Positions 11,901 to 23,200 of a stretch of 64,000 nt of DNA are shown here, one piece after another; position 1 is the first letter of the stretch, and each line of letters starts with the position of its first letter. The notes beneath the pieces are model-generated. The model was given only the letters and a program-made list of their open reading frames with translations, was not told where the DNA came from and ran no database searches. The position numbers and the translations under genes are program-made. The stretch is from the NCBI GenBank assembly GCA_002633005.1, contig NMRA01000089.1:124001-188000 (forward strand), given 5' to 3'. The DNA comes from Phoronis australis (Eukaryota; Phoronida; Phoronidae).

Positions 11901-14900
11901 GTCAAAGACGATGCGTACATGGGCCATTTTCGAATCTGCAATAGGATTGGTCAGTCCCAATGTACTCTAAAGGGTTTTCTTTGCGTCCGATTTTAGGACA
12001 ATAAAAGGCCTAATTCCATTTTCATATTTAGCGAAACGCAGCTTTTGAAATAACATGGAAAAATAATAAATTGACACTATTTTTTACACTTAAGTCGTTT
12101 GACAACACTCGACATCAATACTGCAAAGAATTAAGTCGTGATAATGATTTCGGAGCATTACTCATAGTATAGGCATGCACCGTCATGACAACTGAATTAG
12201 ATGTCACATCAGGGAATTCCGTGTTAAGGTAACAAGCTCAAATTTTTAGATGTTATCATGGTGATGATATTTATTTATTTCAGGTAGTCGGAGAGCACTC
12301 TGTTGTGGCTGGTGAGTACTATTCGATATCTGCAAGAAGGAAGCGTACGACCAGTGTCATTGAAGCTAGACCCATTAAGACTCGGTTTTGCACTTGAAAC
12401 GATAATGACGGTCGTTCGAAAAAGGCACTTTGAAACGATACCTTTGGTGGCCTTGCATGAGAACTCTTGTTTTCTGTCAAAATCAACTTTTGGTTAGATT
12501 GTTAATCGTTAAAATGGCTTCACCTTATTCCTAATTAGTTTAGAAGTAAAATTCTCGGTTTAGAAAGAACTAGGTAAGTGTTATTGCTTCAGGCCAGACT
12601 CCATAAGTCTTTGGTCACGGCGTGAATGTTGCAGTGCAGACTCGGAATTTCGAGACGTTGTAGGAGTTGTCTAAGCGATAACCAACGACATTGTGCCACC
12701 ATACAGCATGGCAAGAGAGTTGTAACTAAATGCCGTTTTGGAAACATGAATAGATCTGGGAACTAGAGAGTTGTTCTGGATACAAGAACATGGATTATAG
12801 CCGCTTCATTTTTAAAACAGGGACTCTGTTGCCTATGAGGTTTTTGTACATTTCTCAAGAAATAAAAGTCTATGTTGACACCATACTTCATTAGGATCCA
12901 TGGAGAATCACGAAAAGTTGTGAACACATTGATCAACACACAAAGTGGAGTTATTGTTCAACGGAACTCTTTCTAAACACTCTTTGTGGAAGCGGATGTC
13001 GTAAGACCACAATCAAACACACTGCTCCCCGTACGAAGGCAAAACCCCAAAAAGACAACTGAGTGGTTATTTCAGTTTGAAATCTCAATAGTACTCTGAT
13101 CAAAAGAACAGGAAAATCTTTTCAACTAATGACTAATTTCATGTATAGTTCATCAGCCAATGACTGATTACTCTTCGTGGGGGGCTTCTAGCTGACGTCA
13201 AACACGAGAAAGACGTTCGCAATATTATCGCGAGACACACGTACAACCTGACCCTGACTATGTATTTATAACTGCGCTGACCAACTGCACTCAAATTGTG
13301 CCAAAAGTATTAATAACTTAACAACACATTATTACTCTTTCTAGAAACTCCACAAACGATTGTATTTCCACGAAAGTGATAACAACTGGAAAATTAATAA
13401 TTTGACGCGTCCAGTTCTAAGGATGCAAGTACAAGTGTACAGTTTTCAAAAGACTGCCATTTCACTGCAGACAAACTTAAAGCCCATAACCAAAATTGTG
13501 AATCACTCAGAGACTCATTTTTCCTTCTTGATGAGACGAATCCTTTATTTGGTAGCAATCGTGTGCAGCAGGCCGAAAAATACATTATGGGATTATTGTT
13601 GCGTGGGATAGACGTTTTAAAGTTAGTAACTTTGACCAGAGCTACAAAACAACAAAATCCGCTATTTTTGTGATTTTATTACAAATTGCCAATTTTCGCT
13701 TTAAGATCATAAAGATTTTTATGCTGATTCTCTAATAAACCCGACTAGCTCTTGGCAAAGTTTTTGGATTCCCATTTTGTTCTACTAACAATCCACACTG
13801 GCAGGACGTATTCTGCTTGCCTCGTTTTCTTTGAGTTTAGTTCTAAAAGAGTAGTGACAGCAGTATTCCATTCGTTTTTGTTTCCAGCCATTTTGACTGA
13901 TGATCACTTTTATGATCTCATTTCACAGAAAGCATTTAAATTGGAAGAATTATTGTAGTGACATGGGTTGCATGTTTTTTGAGATATCCTGTAGGTTATT
14001 TTTGTTTTTTATGTGCTAAAACATGCGGGTGTTTGTTTTGTGGACTACATTGTCTTGTGGAATGTAATGTTCTCAATTTTCACTTGTAGTCGTGCAAGCT
14101 AGTTCCGCAGAGCAGGCCGACAAGTTTATTTCTTCCTTTTCTCACGATTCGCCTCTGATTGGACCAGGCCGCTTTTTTGACGTCACGTGCAACGAGCTCA
14201 TTAGTTATGAGGATGTTTTGGATAAGGACGAGTTCCCTCCGAATAGCTTTTCCACGCCCATCAAAGGGGACAAAGTGGATTCTGGCTCCGTGATTGGCGA
14301 ACAAACCGAAGCTGATCACGATTTGTCGGACACAGCGTCAAAAACCAGCAAAGATGGAGAAAAGGAGGGCCCGGTCTACTGGATCGAAGTCGAAACGGGG
14401 AGTGCAGGAGGTGACAATTTACAACTTAGTTGTTACTAAAATTTCATTAATTTTACACAAGTGCACCATCTATACTCTTGTTTAACATGGAAGTGTGCAA
14501 TTTTGAAATTGTTACTTCAAGTGGCAGTCATCGAAAGCTAGGAATCCTTTTGGAAAGATGCGTTCCTTACTTTATGGCATTTAGTTCGTATTTACAGTAA
14601 GGATACGAATATAGAATTTCAATTCTTTTGATTGAAATTGTCATTTCTTTATCTTGCACATACGATACATTAATCACTTTTTTAGACTTAAAATGTGTTT
14701 TACACTTTTTCTAACATCCAAATAGTGACTCGGAAAACAATAAATAAAGAATTTTGACTAGAAGTGAACTATGATTAATTAGCAGGTGCATTCTGTTAAA
14801 ACTCAGAAGATAATATGTAGTTTTTGTAAAAAAGAGAAGAAAATATTTTACATTTCAGTGTTTTAGGAGTGTGATATTGGGGACAGATATTTTAATGGAT

Positions 14901-17900
14901 TAAACACATTTTAGATATTGAAGGTAACATGTCTGTCAAAGACGTGCTGTTTGATTTTGTTAACCAGTCATTCAAAAATATCAAGTAAGCAACGTTATAT
15001 TTCATTTGACTAGAATTGTATGTATTGAAATAGATGTGATGGAGCTAAAGCTTTTCGAATAATTGACAAAAAAAAACACTTGTGATTAACATCTTCCTGA
15101 AACTGCTTTGAAGTGGTTATGTATAAAGTCCGTCATTAAACCTGTTGCTTTATTCACAGCGCCCTCTGCCTATTTACACTGAGCTTTATCTCCTTACGTT
15201 AACACTGTTTCGGTCGATCACTTTCCAATCAATGTTAGGTGTTACAGCGTTCTTAGAAGAACGAACACGGGTATCTGGTACCCTTATGATGGTCGTAAAT
15301 CAAATTGAATATTGAGTGCTTGACAATACTCACAAAATTGAATTCAAATGGAAGATGGTACTCTAGATTGGCAGGCACCGTCGTCTCTTACTTTCTCGAG
15401 AGATCTCAGTCGCTCTATTCTTTTATTTTGTTCAACACAAGGTCGACGGTGGGACGGTACGTAATCTCACTTGACATCTTTACCGCATGCCATTCTAAAA
15501 CGTCTTCTTAGCACTGAGGTGCTTTTTCGAGTTGGCTGTCAGGGACGTTTTTCTTCAATTTTCATTTCATCAAATACTTAGCTATCGCTTTATCGGTCAT
15601 ATTGGGTGCATTCATCAGCTCAGAATTATGTGAGAAATATCGAGACCAACTCTAATTATAATCTACATTCTATTTTATGATAAACAATGCAAAGAAACGC
15701 ATTCTAAAGGCATTTCCTTTAGTAATTGTTTATTTGTCGTGAAATATTATGGAATTAGATATGGTAGCTTTTTTGACTAATCCCGCTTTCCGTTAACTCA
15801 GTAGAATAGTCATTTCCTTTCTCCCTGTCAACGGCGATCAATTTTGGCATCTGTCTTTCGATATGTGAATGCTGGTCAATAGTGGCCCACTATAATCACA
15901 TTCTTAAACAGATGGTGCGACTACTAAAGCGGTTACACACTCGCCTTCGACCGTCAATTAGAAATTTATATTTTGCTTAACCCTCTTTCTCCTAGGAAAT
16001 TGATCTCAACCATAGACATCAAGATGTAAACCATAGACATCAAGATGTCTATGGTCTCAAACTTTTCTTTACGCTAATCGGAAAGACTTCTGCGCCAAGA
16101 AGGAAGTGGTAATTCGGTAGTACTTGAGACCATTCTTGATGCACAAACGACCCGCCGTGACATAACTGTCAGATCTTCGTAATTAAGGTTTGAGGTCGGG
16201 ATGTAATCACCGAGCTCGAAATAGAAATCAGTTTTAACATTTTCTGCTCTACCTAATACGAACTCAAAATAATTATCAATTATTCTGCGCTCGAGTTTAT
16301 TATGGTTTACGCAAATGACTGTCGAAACACTAAATTTCGAGTTCAGGGTCATAAAGTGGAAAATAGGATTAGACATTGATCCACGTAAACCATACTTCAC
16401 TCGAGCACTGAAAAATAGACGATAATCTTGAATTTGTATAAAATTGGAACAGAAAATGTCAAAAATAATTTCGAATTTGATTTCCAGTAAAAAGATTAGA
16501 CCCTAGCTGGGCCAGGAATCACCTGTTATGTGACCAAGAGACAAGTTAACACCAGATTTGTACTGGGAAGTGCCCTAAATAAAAACTTTGTTTTTTCGCG
16601 AGGGATGAGTTTACAACCGCTCTTAAGCTAGTCTAATCACGTGCTTAGATTGTAATGCATGGCAATTTCTTAGGAAAACTTACGTGATATTAGGTCTATG
16701 GAACACAGTCTAGAATACTTCTTCTTACAGGAAATTCTTCCATGTTCTCCCAATTTGTCAAGAACGACGTAATAGAGGCGGAAAGGAAATTGACAACAGA
16801 TGGCGCCAAAGTTGAAGGCTACAAAGTAATTGGAGAAAAGAAGGTAGGCTACATTTAGGTTTTGAAGTTCAAAAAGAAAAATATTTTTGTAAAAATATTA
16901 CCATATAGTTGCAGTGTTATATTGCTTAAGTTTTCCAGTCGAATATACCTAGTGAAAATAGTCTTTTTGGATCCTATAGACCCCTGCAGTGTTTGGTNTT
17001 TCGAGTTCAGGGTCATAACGTGGAAAATAGGATTAGACATTGATCCACGTAAACCATAATTCTCTCGAGCACTGAATAATAGACGATAATCTTGAATTTG
17101 TATAAAATTGGAACAGAAAATGCCAAAAATAATTTCGAATTTGATTTCCAGTAAAAAGATTAGGCCCTAGCTGGGCCAGGAATCACCTTTTATGTGACCA
17201 AGAGGCAAGTTAACACCAGATTTGTACTGGGAAGTGCCCTAAATAAAAACTTTGTTTTTTCACGAGGGATGAGTTTACAACCGCTCTTAAGCTAGTCTAA
17301 TCACGTGCTTCGATTGTAATGCATGGCGATTTCTTAGGAAAACTTACGTGATATTAGGTCTATGGAACACAGTCTAGAATACTTCTTCTTACAGGAAATT
17401 CTTCCATGTTCTCCCAATTTGTCAAGAACGACGTAATAGAGGCGGAAAGGAAATTGACAACAGATGGCGCCAAAGTTGAAGGCTACAAAGTAATTGGAGA
17501 AAAGAAGGTAGGCTACATTTAGGTTTTGAAGTTCAAAAAGAAAAATATTTTTGTAAAAATATTACCATATAGTTGCAGTGTTATATTGCTTAAGTTTTCC
17601 AGTCGAATATACCTAGTGAAAATAGTCTTTTTGGATCCTATAGACCCCTGCAGTGTTTGGTTACAAGTGTATCCAAGTTGCTTTCCAGTTTCAAGAGTCA
17701 GTCACTTTTTTAGTCAAAATTTCATCAATATTGTAGAGCACCCAATTCATTTTAAAGTAACGAAAGTGAAAATAAGTTTCAGCGTGTACACATTCGTTGG
17801 CACGCAACCTATATAAACGTAAATAAGAAAGAGGCCATGAGATTGTTTCAAGAAAGGTCAGAAATTTCGTCTTCAAAGCAGTGTAATACTAAGACGTACA

Positions 17901-18617
17901 TAAAAATTAGTCCTTTATATTACATATGAGAATAGAATGTATTTCGTCATAAAACTTGTAATAAGAGTTCGTCTTTTTTCAGTTCCAATACTTTATTTCT
18001 GGTGTGGGTTTGAAGGATCTGGAGGTGGTTGTGGACTCCATGCCAATCATGAGCATGCCATCTTCCAAGCTATACTGCCGTAGAGTCAGCGAGATGAAAT
18101 TCAAGTAAATCCCGCGCATTTCTAACAAAACAAACGGTGCAGTTGTAACATGCCTTACCTTTTCCTTATTAGGCGTGACCGTAACGCACGTGTGATGGTA
18201 TTTAGTACACAGAAAAGAAGCGTATGTGCACCTTTTACTATAGTAAAGCGGTAGATTTTACATTTGAGGGTTTGTCTGTTTTTTCTGAATGGCTATATAG
18301 AAAGTGGTTAGATACTCACAGAAATATTTGCATGCTTGGCCACTTTGGTTTCTCACTTGAATTCTTCTGACAATTGTATTTTTTCTGGTAAAGTGGATGA
18401 AGCACATATGTAGTCTTGTAGACATGGAAATCAGTTTTGAAATACACCAACTACTCATATGCGATTGTAGATGCATTGAATATGAGCATGTGCTTAGCTT
18501 TTGCGGACAATTGTATGGTGTGGCTTGATTCAGCAATAAAACGTATCTTTTAAGTCAAATATATCCCAAGGCATAATATATTTATATGTATGCATGTACG
18601 TGTCTCTGTGTGCGTGC

Positions 18618-18658
<41 letters not shown>

Positions 18659-19015
18659 TGTGTGAGTGTGTGTATTCAGGCTAAATCTTGCGAACAGTTT
18701 GCTCTACTTACAACATCTCTTTATTTCAGCCCAGCCAGAGAAGAAGATTCAAAACGCTCAAAAATTTTGTCAATGCAAGTTTATCCAATGTGTTCAGTTA
18801 TTCTTTATATCGTTTAAAATATTGCTTTTAGTTGTCTTGGGATAACGATCTTACGTGAATTTTTAAAACTTCTAACTGGAGATCCAGGTCGGTACATGCC
18901 GTCTGTCGATTTAGAAGCAATAGCCAACGGCAATGTCATTTTCGCAACTGCTTACTACGAAGTTGTAAATGTTGAGGGAAGGCCAGTAGATATAAATCTC
19001 GTTAGAGGAGACTGA
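8824..19015 (+). CDS. Tandem MIase-like (muconolactone isomerase fold) protein, 315 aa
   Basis: Model: exons 8824-8958, 12284-12311, 14090-14410, 17395-17507 (or its duplicate 16731-16843), 17983-18104, 18730-18774 and 18832-19015, total 948 nt, in phase throughout. The start MASEYYF has a good context (CAAGATGG). Seen: a unit occurs twice, a beta strand (YYFVKIVPS; VYWIEVETG), a helix (SFEEAFENRI; MFSQFVKNDVIEAERKL), a strand with a Val-x-Gly turn (CFKVVGEHSVVAVVQ; GYKVIGEKKFQYFIS), a second helix, and a final strand (FFDVTCNELIS; KLYCRRVSEM). Known: this order and the 'VVG' turn are typical of bacterial muconolactone delta-isomerase, a ferredoxin-like fold. An acidic linker of about 60 residues separates the units. 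The C-terminal 60 residues are not assigned. No signal peptide or membrane segment is seen. Inference: a small-molecule isomerase-like or binding protein; catalysis is unproven. Confidence 0.72.
9159..9429. mobile_element. MITE-like element, TIR CACCCAG...CTGGGTG
   Basis: Ends are inverted: CACCCAG then GGGGAGGCTCG on the left, and CGAGCCTCCCCCC then CTGGGTG on the right. At 271 bp with no coding capacity it looks like a non-autonomous DNA transposon. A clean target duplication was not found. Confidence 0.5.
9569..9617. repeat. perfect 49-bp palindrome (24-bp arms, 1-bp centre)
   Basis: Arms 9569-9592 and 9594-9617 are exact reverse complements around a single C. The arm carries 'gtgtcgcatttattaaca'. 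Confidence 0.97.
10397..10842. repeat. 446-bp block, copy 1 (assembly duplicate)
   Basis: Repeated almost identically at 10844-11288 after a single N. It starts 'tcgtttttcttattagcac' and ends 'ttttaagtgcag'. The differences are a few substitutions and a 1-bp indel, as between haplotypes or overlapping contig ends. Confidence 0.93.
10844..11288. repeat. 446-bp block, copy 2 (assembly duplicate)
   Basis: Second copy of 10397-10842, directly after the N at 10843. Confidence 0.93.
11288..11466. mobile_element. short hAT-like MITE, ~180 bp
   Basis: The right end read in reverse gives GGCGGATCCAGGATTTTTAG followed by a G-run, the same end as the element at 26138. The left end is GTGGCGTATTTAAA followed by G-runs. 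The ends are therefore inverted, G-rich and shared by two loci in this window. Confidence 0.65.
12284..12311 (+). CDS. isomerase-like gene, exon 2 (28-nt microexon)
   Basis: A strong acceptor (TTTATTTATTTCAG) and a GTGAGT donor bracket 28 nt encoding VVGEHSVVA plus one base. Phase 0 in and phase 1 out match both neighbours, and the peptide supplies the Val-Val-Gly turn of the first domain. Confidence 0.72.
12312..14089 (+). other. intron 2 of the isomerase-like gene
   Basis: No gene or repeat of note. Open frames of up to 83 codons have no splice or family support. Confidence 0.55.
14090..14410 (+). CDS. isomerase-like gene, exon 3
   Basis: Acceptor TTCACTTGTAG, donor GAG|GTGACA, phase 1 in and out. 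It ends the first domain (ASSAEQADKFISSF; FFDVTCNELIS), runs through an acidic Asp/Glu/Ser/Thr-rich linker and begins the second domain with PVYWIEVETG. Confidence 0.8.
14915..14984 (+). other. candidate alternative exon (9 or 70 nt)
   Basis: After an acceptor (CACATTTTAG) two donors can be used. GAAG|GTAACA at 14923 gives a 9-nt microexon that keeps frame with exons 3 and 4. TCAA|GTAAGC at 14984 gives a 70-nt exon whose exit phase (2) does not match exon 4, so inclusion would bring an early stop. The main model skips it. Confidence 0.3.
16030..16055. repeat. hairpin, 12-bp arms, 2-nt loop
   Basis: 'accatagacatc' and its exact reverse complement flank 'aa'. The left arm is also directly repeated about 20 bp upstream, so the structure grew from a local duplication and inversion. 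Confidence 0.9.
16335..16997. repeat. 663-bp block, copy 1 (assembly duplicate)
   Basis: Repeated at 16999-17661 across a single N at 16998, with about ten substitutions. It contains exon 4 of the isomerase-like gene. Confidence 0.93.
16731..16843 (+). CDS. isomerase-like gene, exon 4, duplicate copy from assembly
   Basis: Same 113-nt exon as 17395-17507, including intact splice sites. It lies inside a 663-bp block repeated across a single N at 16998. Only one copy should be used in the transcript model; using both would repeat the helix and strand and break the phase. Confidence 0.6.
16999..17661. repeat. 663-bp block, copy 2 (assembly duplicate)
   Basis: Second copy of 16335-16997. It continues without a break into the unique sequence that leads to exon 5, so this is the copy contiguous with the rest of the gene. 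Confidence 0.93.
17395..17507 (+). CDS. isomerase-like gene, exon 4
   Basis: Acceptor CTTCTTCTTACAG, donor AAG|GTAGGC, phase 1 in and 0 out. It encodes the second-domain helix (SQFVKNDVIEAERKL) and the strand with the turn EGYKVIGEKK. Confidence 0.8.
17983..18104 (+). CDS. isomerase-like gene, exon 5
   Basis: Acceptor GTCTTTTTTCAG, donor TTCAA|GTAAAT, phase 0 in and 2 out. It encodes FQYFISGVGLKDLEVVVDS, a Pro/Met-rich loop and SKLYCRRVSEMKF, the end of the second domain. Confidence 0.82.
18605..18674. repeat. (GT)n microsatellite
   Basis: About 70 bp of GT dinucleotide with scattered interruptions, in intron 5 of the isomerase-like gene and just before its exon 6 acceptor. Confidence 0.97.
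18730..18774 (+). CDS. isomerase-like gene, exon 6 (45 nt, GC donor)
   Basis: Acceptor CTTTATTTCAG. It encodes PAREEDSKRSKILS and ends AT|GCAAGT, which fits a GC-AG intron of 57 nt. A weaker GT site five bases upstream (TT|GTCAAT) gives the same phase and is the alternative. Confidence 0.6.
18832..19015 (+). CDS. isomerase-like gene, exon 7 (stop codon)
   Basis: Acceptor ATTGCTTTTAG, phase 2 in, 60 codons and TGA. It starts CLGITILREFLKLLTGD and ends with a strand-like VIFATAYYEVVNVEG and a charged tail. This part has no counterpart in the two upstream units. Confidence 0.75.
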
Positions 19016-19100
19016 AGGTGGTGAAGGAGCACAATCAAAACAAACTAAAACTTTTCAATGTAACTTTGTTATTCAAATTAACATACAAGTTTATAACTTC

Positions 19101-19106
19101 AATAAA
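19101..19106 (+). terminator. poly(A) signal AATAAA of the isomerase-like gene
   Basis: AATAAA 86 bp after the stop codon and before the convergent gene's stop, so a short 3' UTR is expected. Confidence 0.6.
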
Positions 19107-19258
19107 CGCAACATATATGAATGACAGTTTTATCCAGAAGTCATTAATAAGTTTAAGCATCTCACAAGGTAGGCCTACACAAAATTTGGCATTTGAAATT
19201 TCATAAACTTTTAGTTTAAAAGTATTAACACAAATAATCGCAACAAAACATGCTGCTT

Positions 19259-19264
19259 TTTAAT
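19259..19264 (-). terminator. possible variant poly(A) signal ATTAAA of the acidic-protein gene
   Basis: ATTAAA on the minus strand about 65 bp beyond the stop codon at 19328. It would put the two convergent 3' ends within about 150 bp. Confidence 0.4.
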
Positions 19265-19327
19265 TTAAAATAATTAAAATTGGAATTCACAACTAGTTAA
19301 AGAGCAAAACATCGAATGTTTCCTGAA

Positions 19328-20255
19328 TTAATCAGCGTTACTTCCGCATACGCACGCTCCCAGGGTCCATTCTCCTGCTCCATCGTACTCAGACGTGAAG
19401 TCTAAGGCCCCCATCTCGCTGTCTACCTGACCCCTGCACCTTTCGTAGAATCTTAACAAGAAAGCATCATCTTCCACGTAGTACGCAATGTGCTCGAAGA
19501 GACGTTTAACAGTGTCCTTTGGAAAGGTGATACCCTCGCACATTGCTGCTAGGTAGTCAAGACAACGTTGCACGCGCTCTTTCTCCATCTCCAAATTGTT
19601 GTTAATGGTTCTGTATGTGACTTCCTCTCTTTCCAAGAGCAATTTCCATGGACAGTAGAAATGAATGTGGGTACCGACGACAGTGTAAAGTTCGTTCAAC
19701 GTGAGATGCTTGTCAAATAGACTTGGCTCCGTCTTCATAAACTCCACGAAGGCGCTCCATGTTTTTCCAAGCTCTCGAGGACTGAACTGCCTCAACATAT
19801 CACCTACCTCTCCAGTTACGTCAGTCGACGTTCCTATGTCCCTCGACTTCTGGTCGTCAGCAGCTGCTCTGAGTGCCTCCTCGGCATCAGTCTTTTGAGG
19901 TGTCGTCTCTCGTTTCTCTGGCGTGGGGTCACTCTGTGCACCTTTGGATTCTTCTTGGACACCCTTCTCACCATCCTTGCTTTCACGGGTAGTAGTCTCA
20001 TCTCCATCTTTGTCCAAGTTTTCAGTCTGGAATTTCAACAAGTCTATTTCGTCAGAAATCGACGCACAGAATAGTCCAATCTGATCACTATTCAGGTTGG
20101 TTTCGGTGTTGTCCTTTTCTTTGCAAATCTCACAGTCCTCAACATGGGTACACGGGACGCTTAACGAATGAAATACGGCGTCAACGCGGTTGACGAAGTC
20201 GCCGAGATCAAGCTTTAACGAGGGTTCTTCAATGTTGCTGTACTTAGCGAAAAGC
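19328..20255 (-). CDS. acidic-protein gene, exon 6 (stop codon)
   Basis: Acceptor TTGGTTCTTACAG, phase 2 in, 309 codons including the one completed at the junction, plus TGA. It carries the Cys cluster, the second charged linker and the C-terminal helical domain, and ends LGACVCGSNAD. It is the longest exon of this gene and the best supported. Confidence 0.9.
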
Positions 20256-23200
20256 CTGTAAGAACCAATGTACAGAGAATAATTATTTACATCAAAACTT
20301 CGTTATTTCTCAAAAAAAAACGAAAGACAAAAACTGACCTGCAGCAAGCTATCAGGTGTTCAGGCAGCAAATCGTCTGTGTCTTCATCTCGAGCTTTCTC
20401 CTCCTTCGATGGACTTTTAATCGTCTCTCCTTCCTGGTTTTCAGTGTCGGCTTTCACAGCACCAGGTGCACCTTCTGCATCTCCAGAGTTTTCAGCTACA
20501 AGGCAAAACATAAAAACATTTAGCTACTGGGCAAGAACACGTTTATGTTATAGGGTATACAACTTCTTGCGCGATTATTTAGCTTGATAACTCAAGAAAA
20601 ATCCCAAGACTGGGTACTGATCAAGATGCTTACCTTTAGTTTGTCAACAGCAAATACGTGCCCATGCGTCTGTATCCGAAATTATACGTTTTTTAATCTA
20701 AATGTTTCACATATTAGTGAATTTGCCTGCACTTCACTTGTAGGCTATGTGACAATCCCTTACTTATGTATGTGCCTGTCTTAACAGGCTGCAGTTCCAG
20801 TCTTTTCACTTCAACGTCCGGGGGGGACAGCAACTTCGTTTTTCCTGTGTGGCTAGATATATCTCAAAGCAAGTGGCACATTTTCGTAAAAAACAGACTT
20901 CTATGCTTTTCAATTTAACGTTATATAGCAACAGGTGACGTTGTATACTGTTTCTCAGAAAGTGAGAAATTACCCAGCTACAAATAACTTAAAGGGGGAT
21001 TTTCGGCAAGAAAAACGATTTTACATAAATTAACAGTAGCGTGAAATGGAATCTACTAACTTTGCAACAGCGGTTTTCTCTGTTCTTATTACAGTTTATT
21101 TCATAATTAAGTATCAACGGAATACGCGTCTCCGTACGCCATTTTACAACCGATATGTTAAGGTTAACTCACATATTTGATAATTTTGCTATTGGTTTTA
21201 CCATTGAAGGTGGATGCGTCTGATTCCGAATCTGGACACAGGTTTACATACCAGTGCATGGTTCTAAATAGAGGCATATACGATAGTTACAAGAATTCAA
21301 ACCTTTGGAGAGATCTTTTTCGCCTTCTGCAATTGTCGGCGGCGCCTTGCCATCATCTCCACGACCATCTGGTTCATTCTCGTCTCCCCCAGCCTCCTTT
21401 TTTTCTTCGTCAGGCTTCTGCTCCTTAGGTGGTAGAAGTTGCCACAACGTTGTCGCAGAAGCTGTCAATAGGTCTCGCACTATCCAGGAAGGGTTTCGAC
21501 CAAGATGTTCACAACAGATGTGATTAAGAAGTCTCTTCCTGTGATAGAAACAGGAAGTAATGACTGCACACTGTACTACTAGAATTTAAAGATAAGAACA
21601 ACATCATTATATTTATAAAAACAAGTAGTCACTTTTTAATTTCGACTTGTGTAGACAAAGTGTTAATTTATGGTGAATTTTGTATGGTGTATATACCTGT
21701 CTAGAAGAGCGAATGAGCAGATCTTTGCGTACATGTAGATATAGAACATGGGCAAATATTTATTATCAGGTATCCCAGGTTTTGGGTTGCGTAAGTAGTT
21801 CTCGAATGCTTTGACGTCACTCATGAAGTTGAGAAAATTACGATGACATGATTCGTTCTTACATTCCATCAAGGTCAACTGATGGTGACTGTCCACGAGG
21901 CGATCAAATAGACCTAAGGGAATAGAGACATAGTAGTTGTGAGTCAAGGACTGGCAAACATCCAAAGTACTGCGAGACCACCACCACCTGTTCCCAACAT
22001 TCCGAATGAGACAGACATAATGTTAGATTACCTGCGTATTCTTTCACCACGAAAACATTCTTTCATTTTCGTAACGTCTCAGAAATATCCGCATTAATAT
22101 TTACACTGGTTTACTGTCAGGTCTGAAGAAGTGCTAAAATCATTTAAGATCACAGACAAATTCATCTTCAGTAACCCTGCCTCTTCTTTGTTGTCACAAT
22201 TTCCTCAGTTTTGTCCCCGGCGCTCACTAAATTGATAATTTTCGCACCGAACACGGGCGCTATCACTTTCGTCACTCCCAAACCTTTCGCTCCCGACTCA
22301 GTAAATTATTGCTACGAGGGCACGTACCACTTCCCTGGCTTCCGCAGTACCCTATATACCTATTACGACAGCCGCAATTCATTAGAAAGTCAGGTGACTG
22401 TGGATGCATTCATCAATTACTATTTAGCGGCGCAAGTCACAAGCAAAATAATGTACCTTCCAAAGTGCTGCTTTTACTGGACTCAAAGATCTCATATATT
22501 CTCTGGCTCAAGGTATTTTCGTCGTCCTCTTCGCTATCTTCGTCGTCTGGAAATCCCTCATTGGAGTCGTCATCACCCGAACTCTCCTTTCAAAATGTCG
22601 ACATTGTTATTATTGGTAACAAACCGCCGTTACAAAACACCAAAAATATCTGGACAAAAGAAATGCAATACTAATGCACGTATTCTGGAGAGGCCTTAAA
22701 ATATTTGCGTCTCACTGCGAAAGTGCATACAGTTTACATATATCAAACATGTAAACTACTGCTTATGAGACATTCGAGAGACGTGTACGACGTAAATGCG
22801 TGGATAGGCCAAAACGGCACATGGAGGATTACGTACTAGTCATCGTGGACTTTTTAGAAAAGAAAAGCATATGGAAAACACATTAAACAAATTTTGATGA
22901 AAAAACGAGTAGCTGTTGAAGTGTTGTCAGAGGTAAACTTTGTGTAGGCCTACCATTACCTTTAAGAGCTCATTTTGTTTATGACCATCATCGTCGATTT
23001 TTCATTTTTTGAAATTTCTTAATTTATAATTTGCGTCCGTATATAGTGTTAGATGAAATGTTATCTTTTTTGACCTAATGATAAAGCTTTCTTGTGAAGT
23101 AACATAAAAAGTCTAAATTACATCTTATAGCAACAAATATTTTGATCACTACATGCGCGTACTGCAGATTCTAAGTCTTTGGAAAAGGATAACGTGTGAT

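Larger units (their letters stand above)
8959..12283 (+). other. intron 1 of the isomerase-like gene
   Basis: No second gene is seen. It holds a TIR element (9159-9429), a 49-bp perfect palindrome (9569-9617), an assembly-duplicated block and a hAT-like MITE. Confidence 0.6.

Noticed and set aside
16074-16400. 108-codon minus-strand frame
   Set aside because: It overlaps the duplicated assembly block and an intron of the plus gene. No homology or splice evidence.
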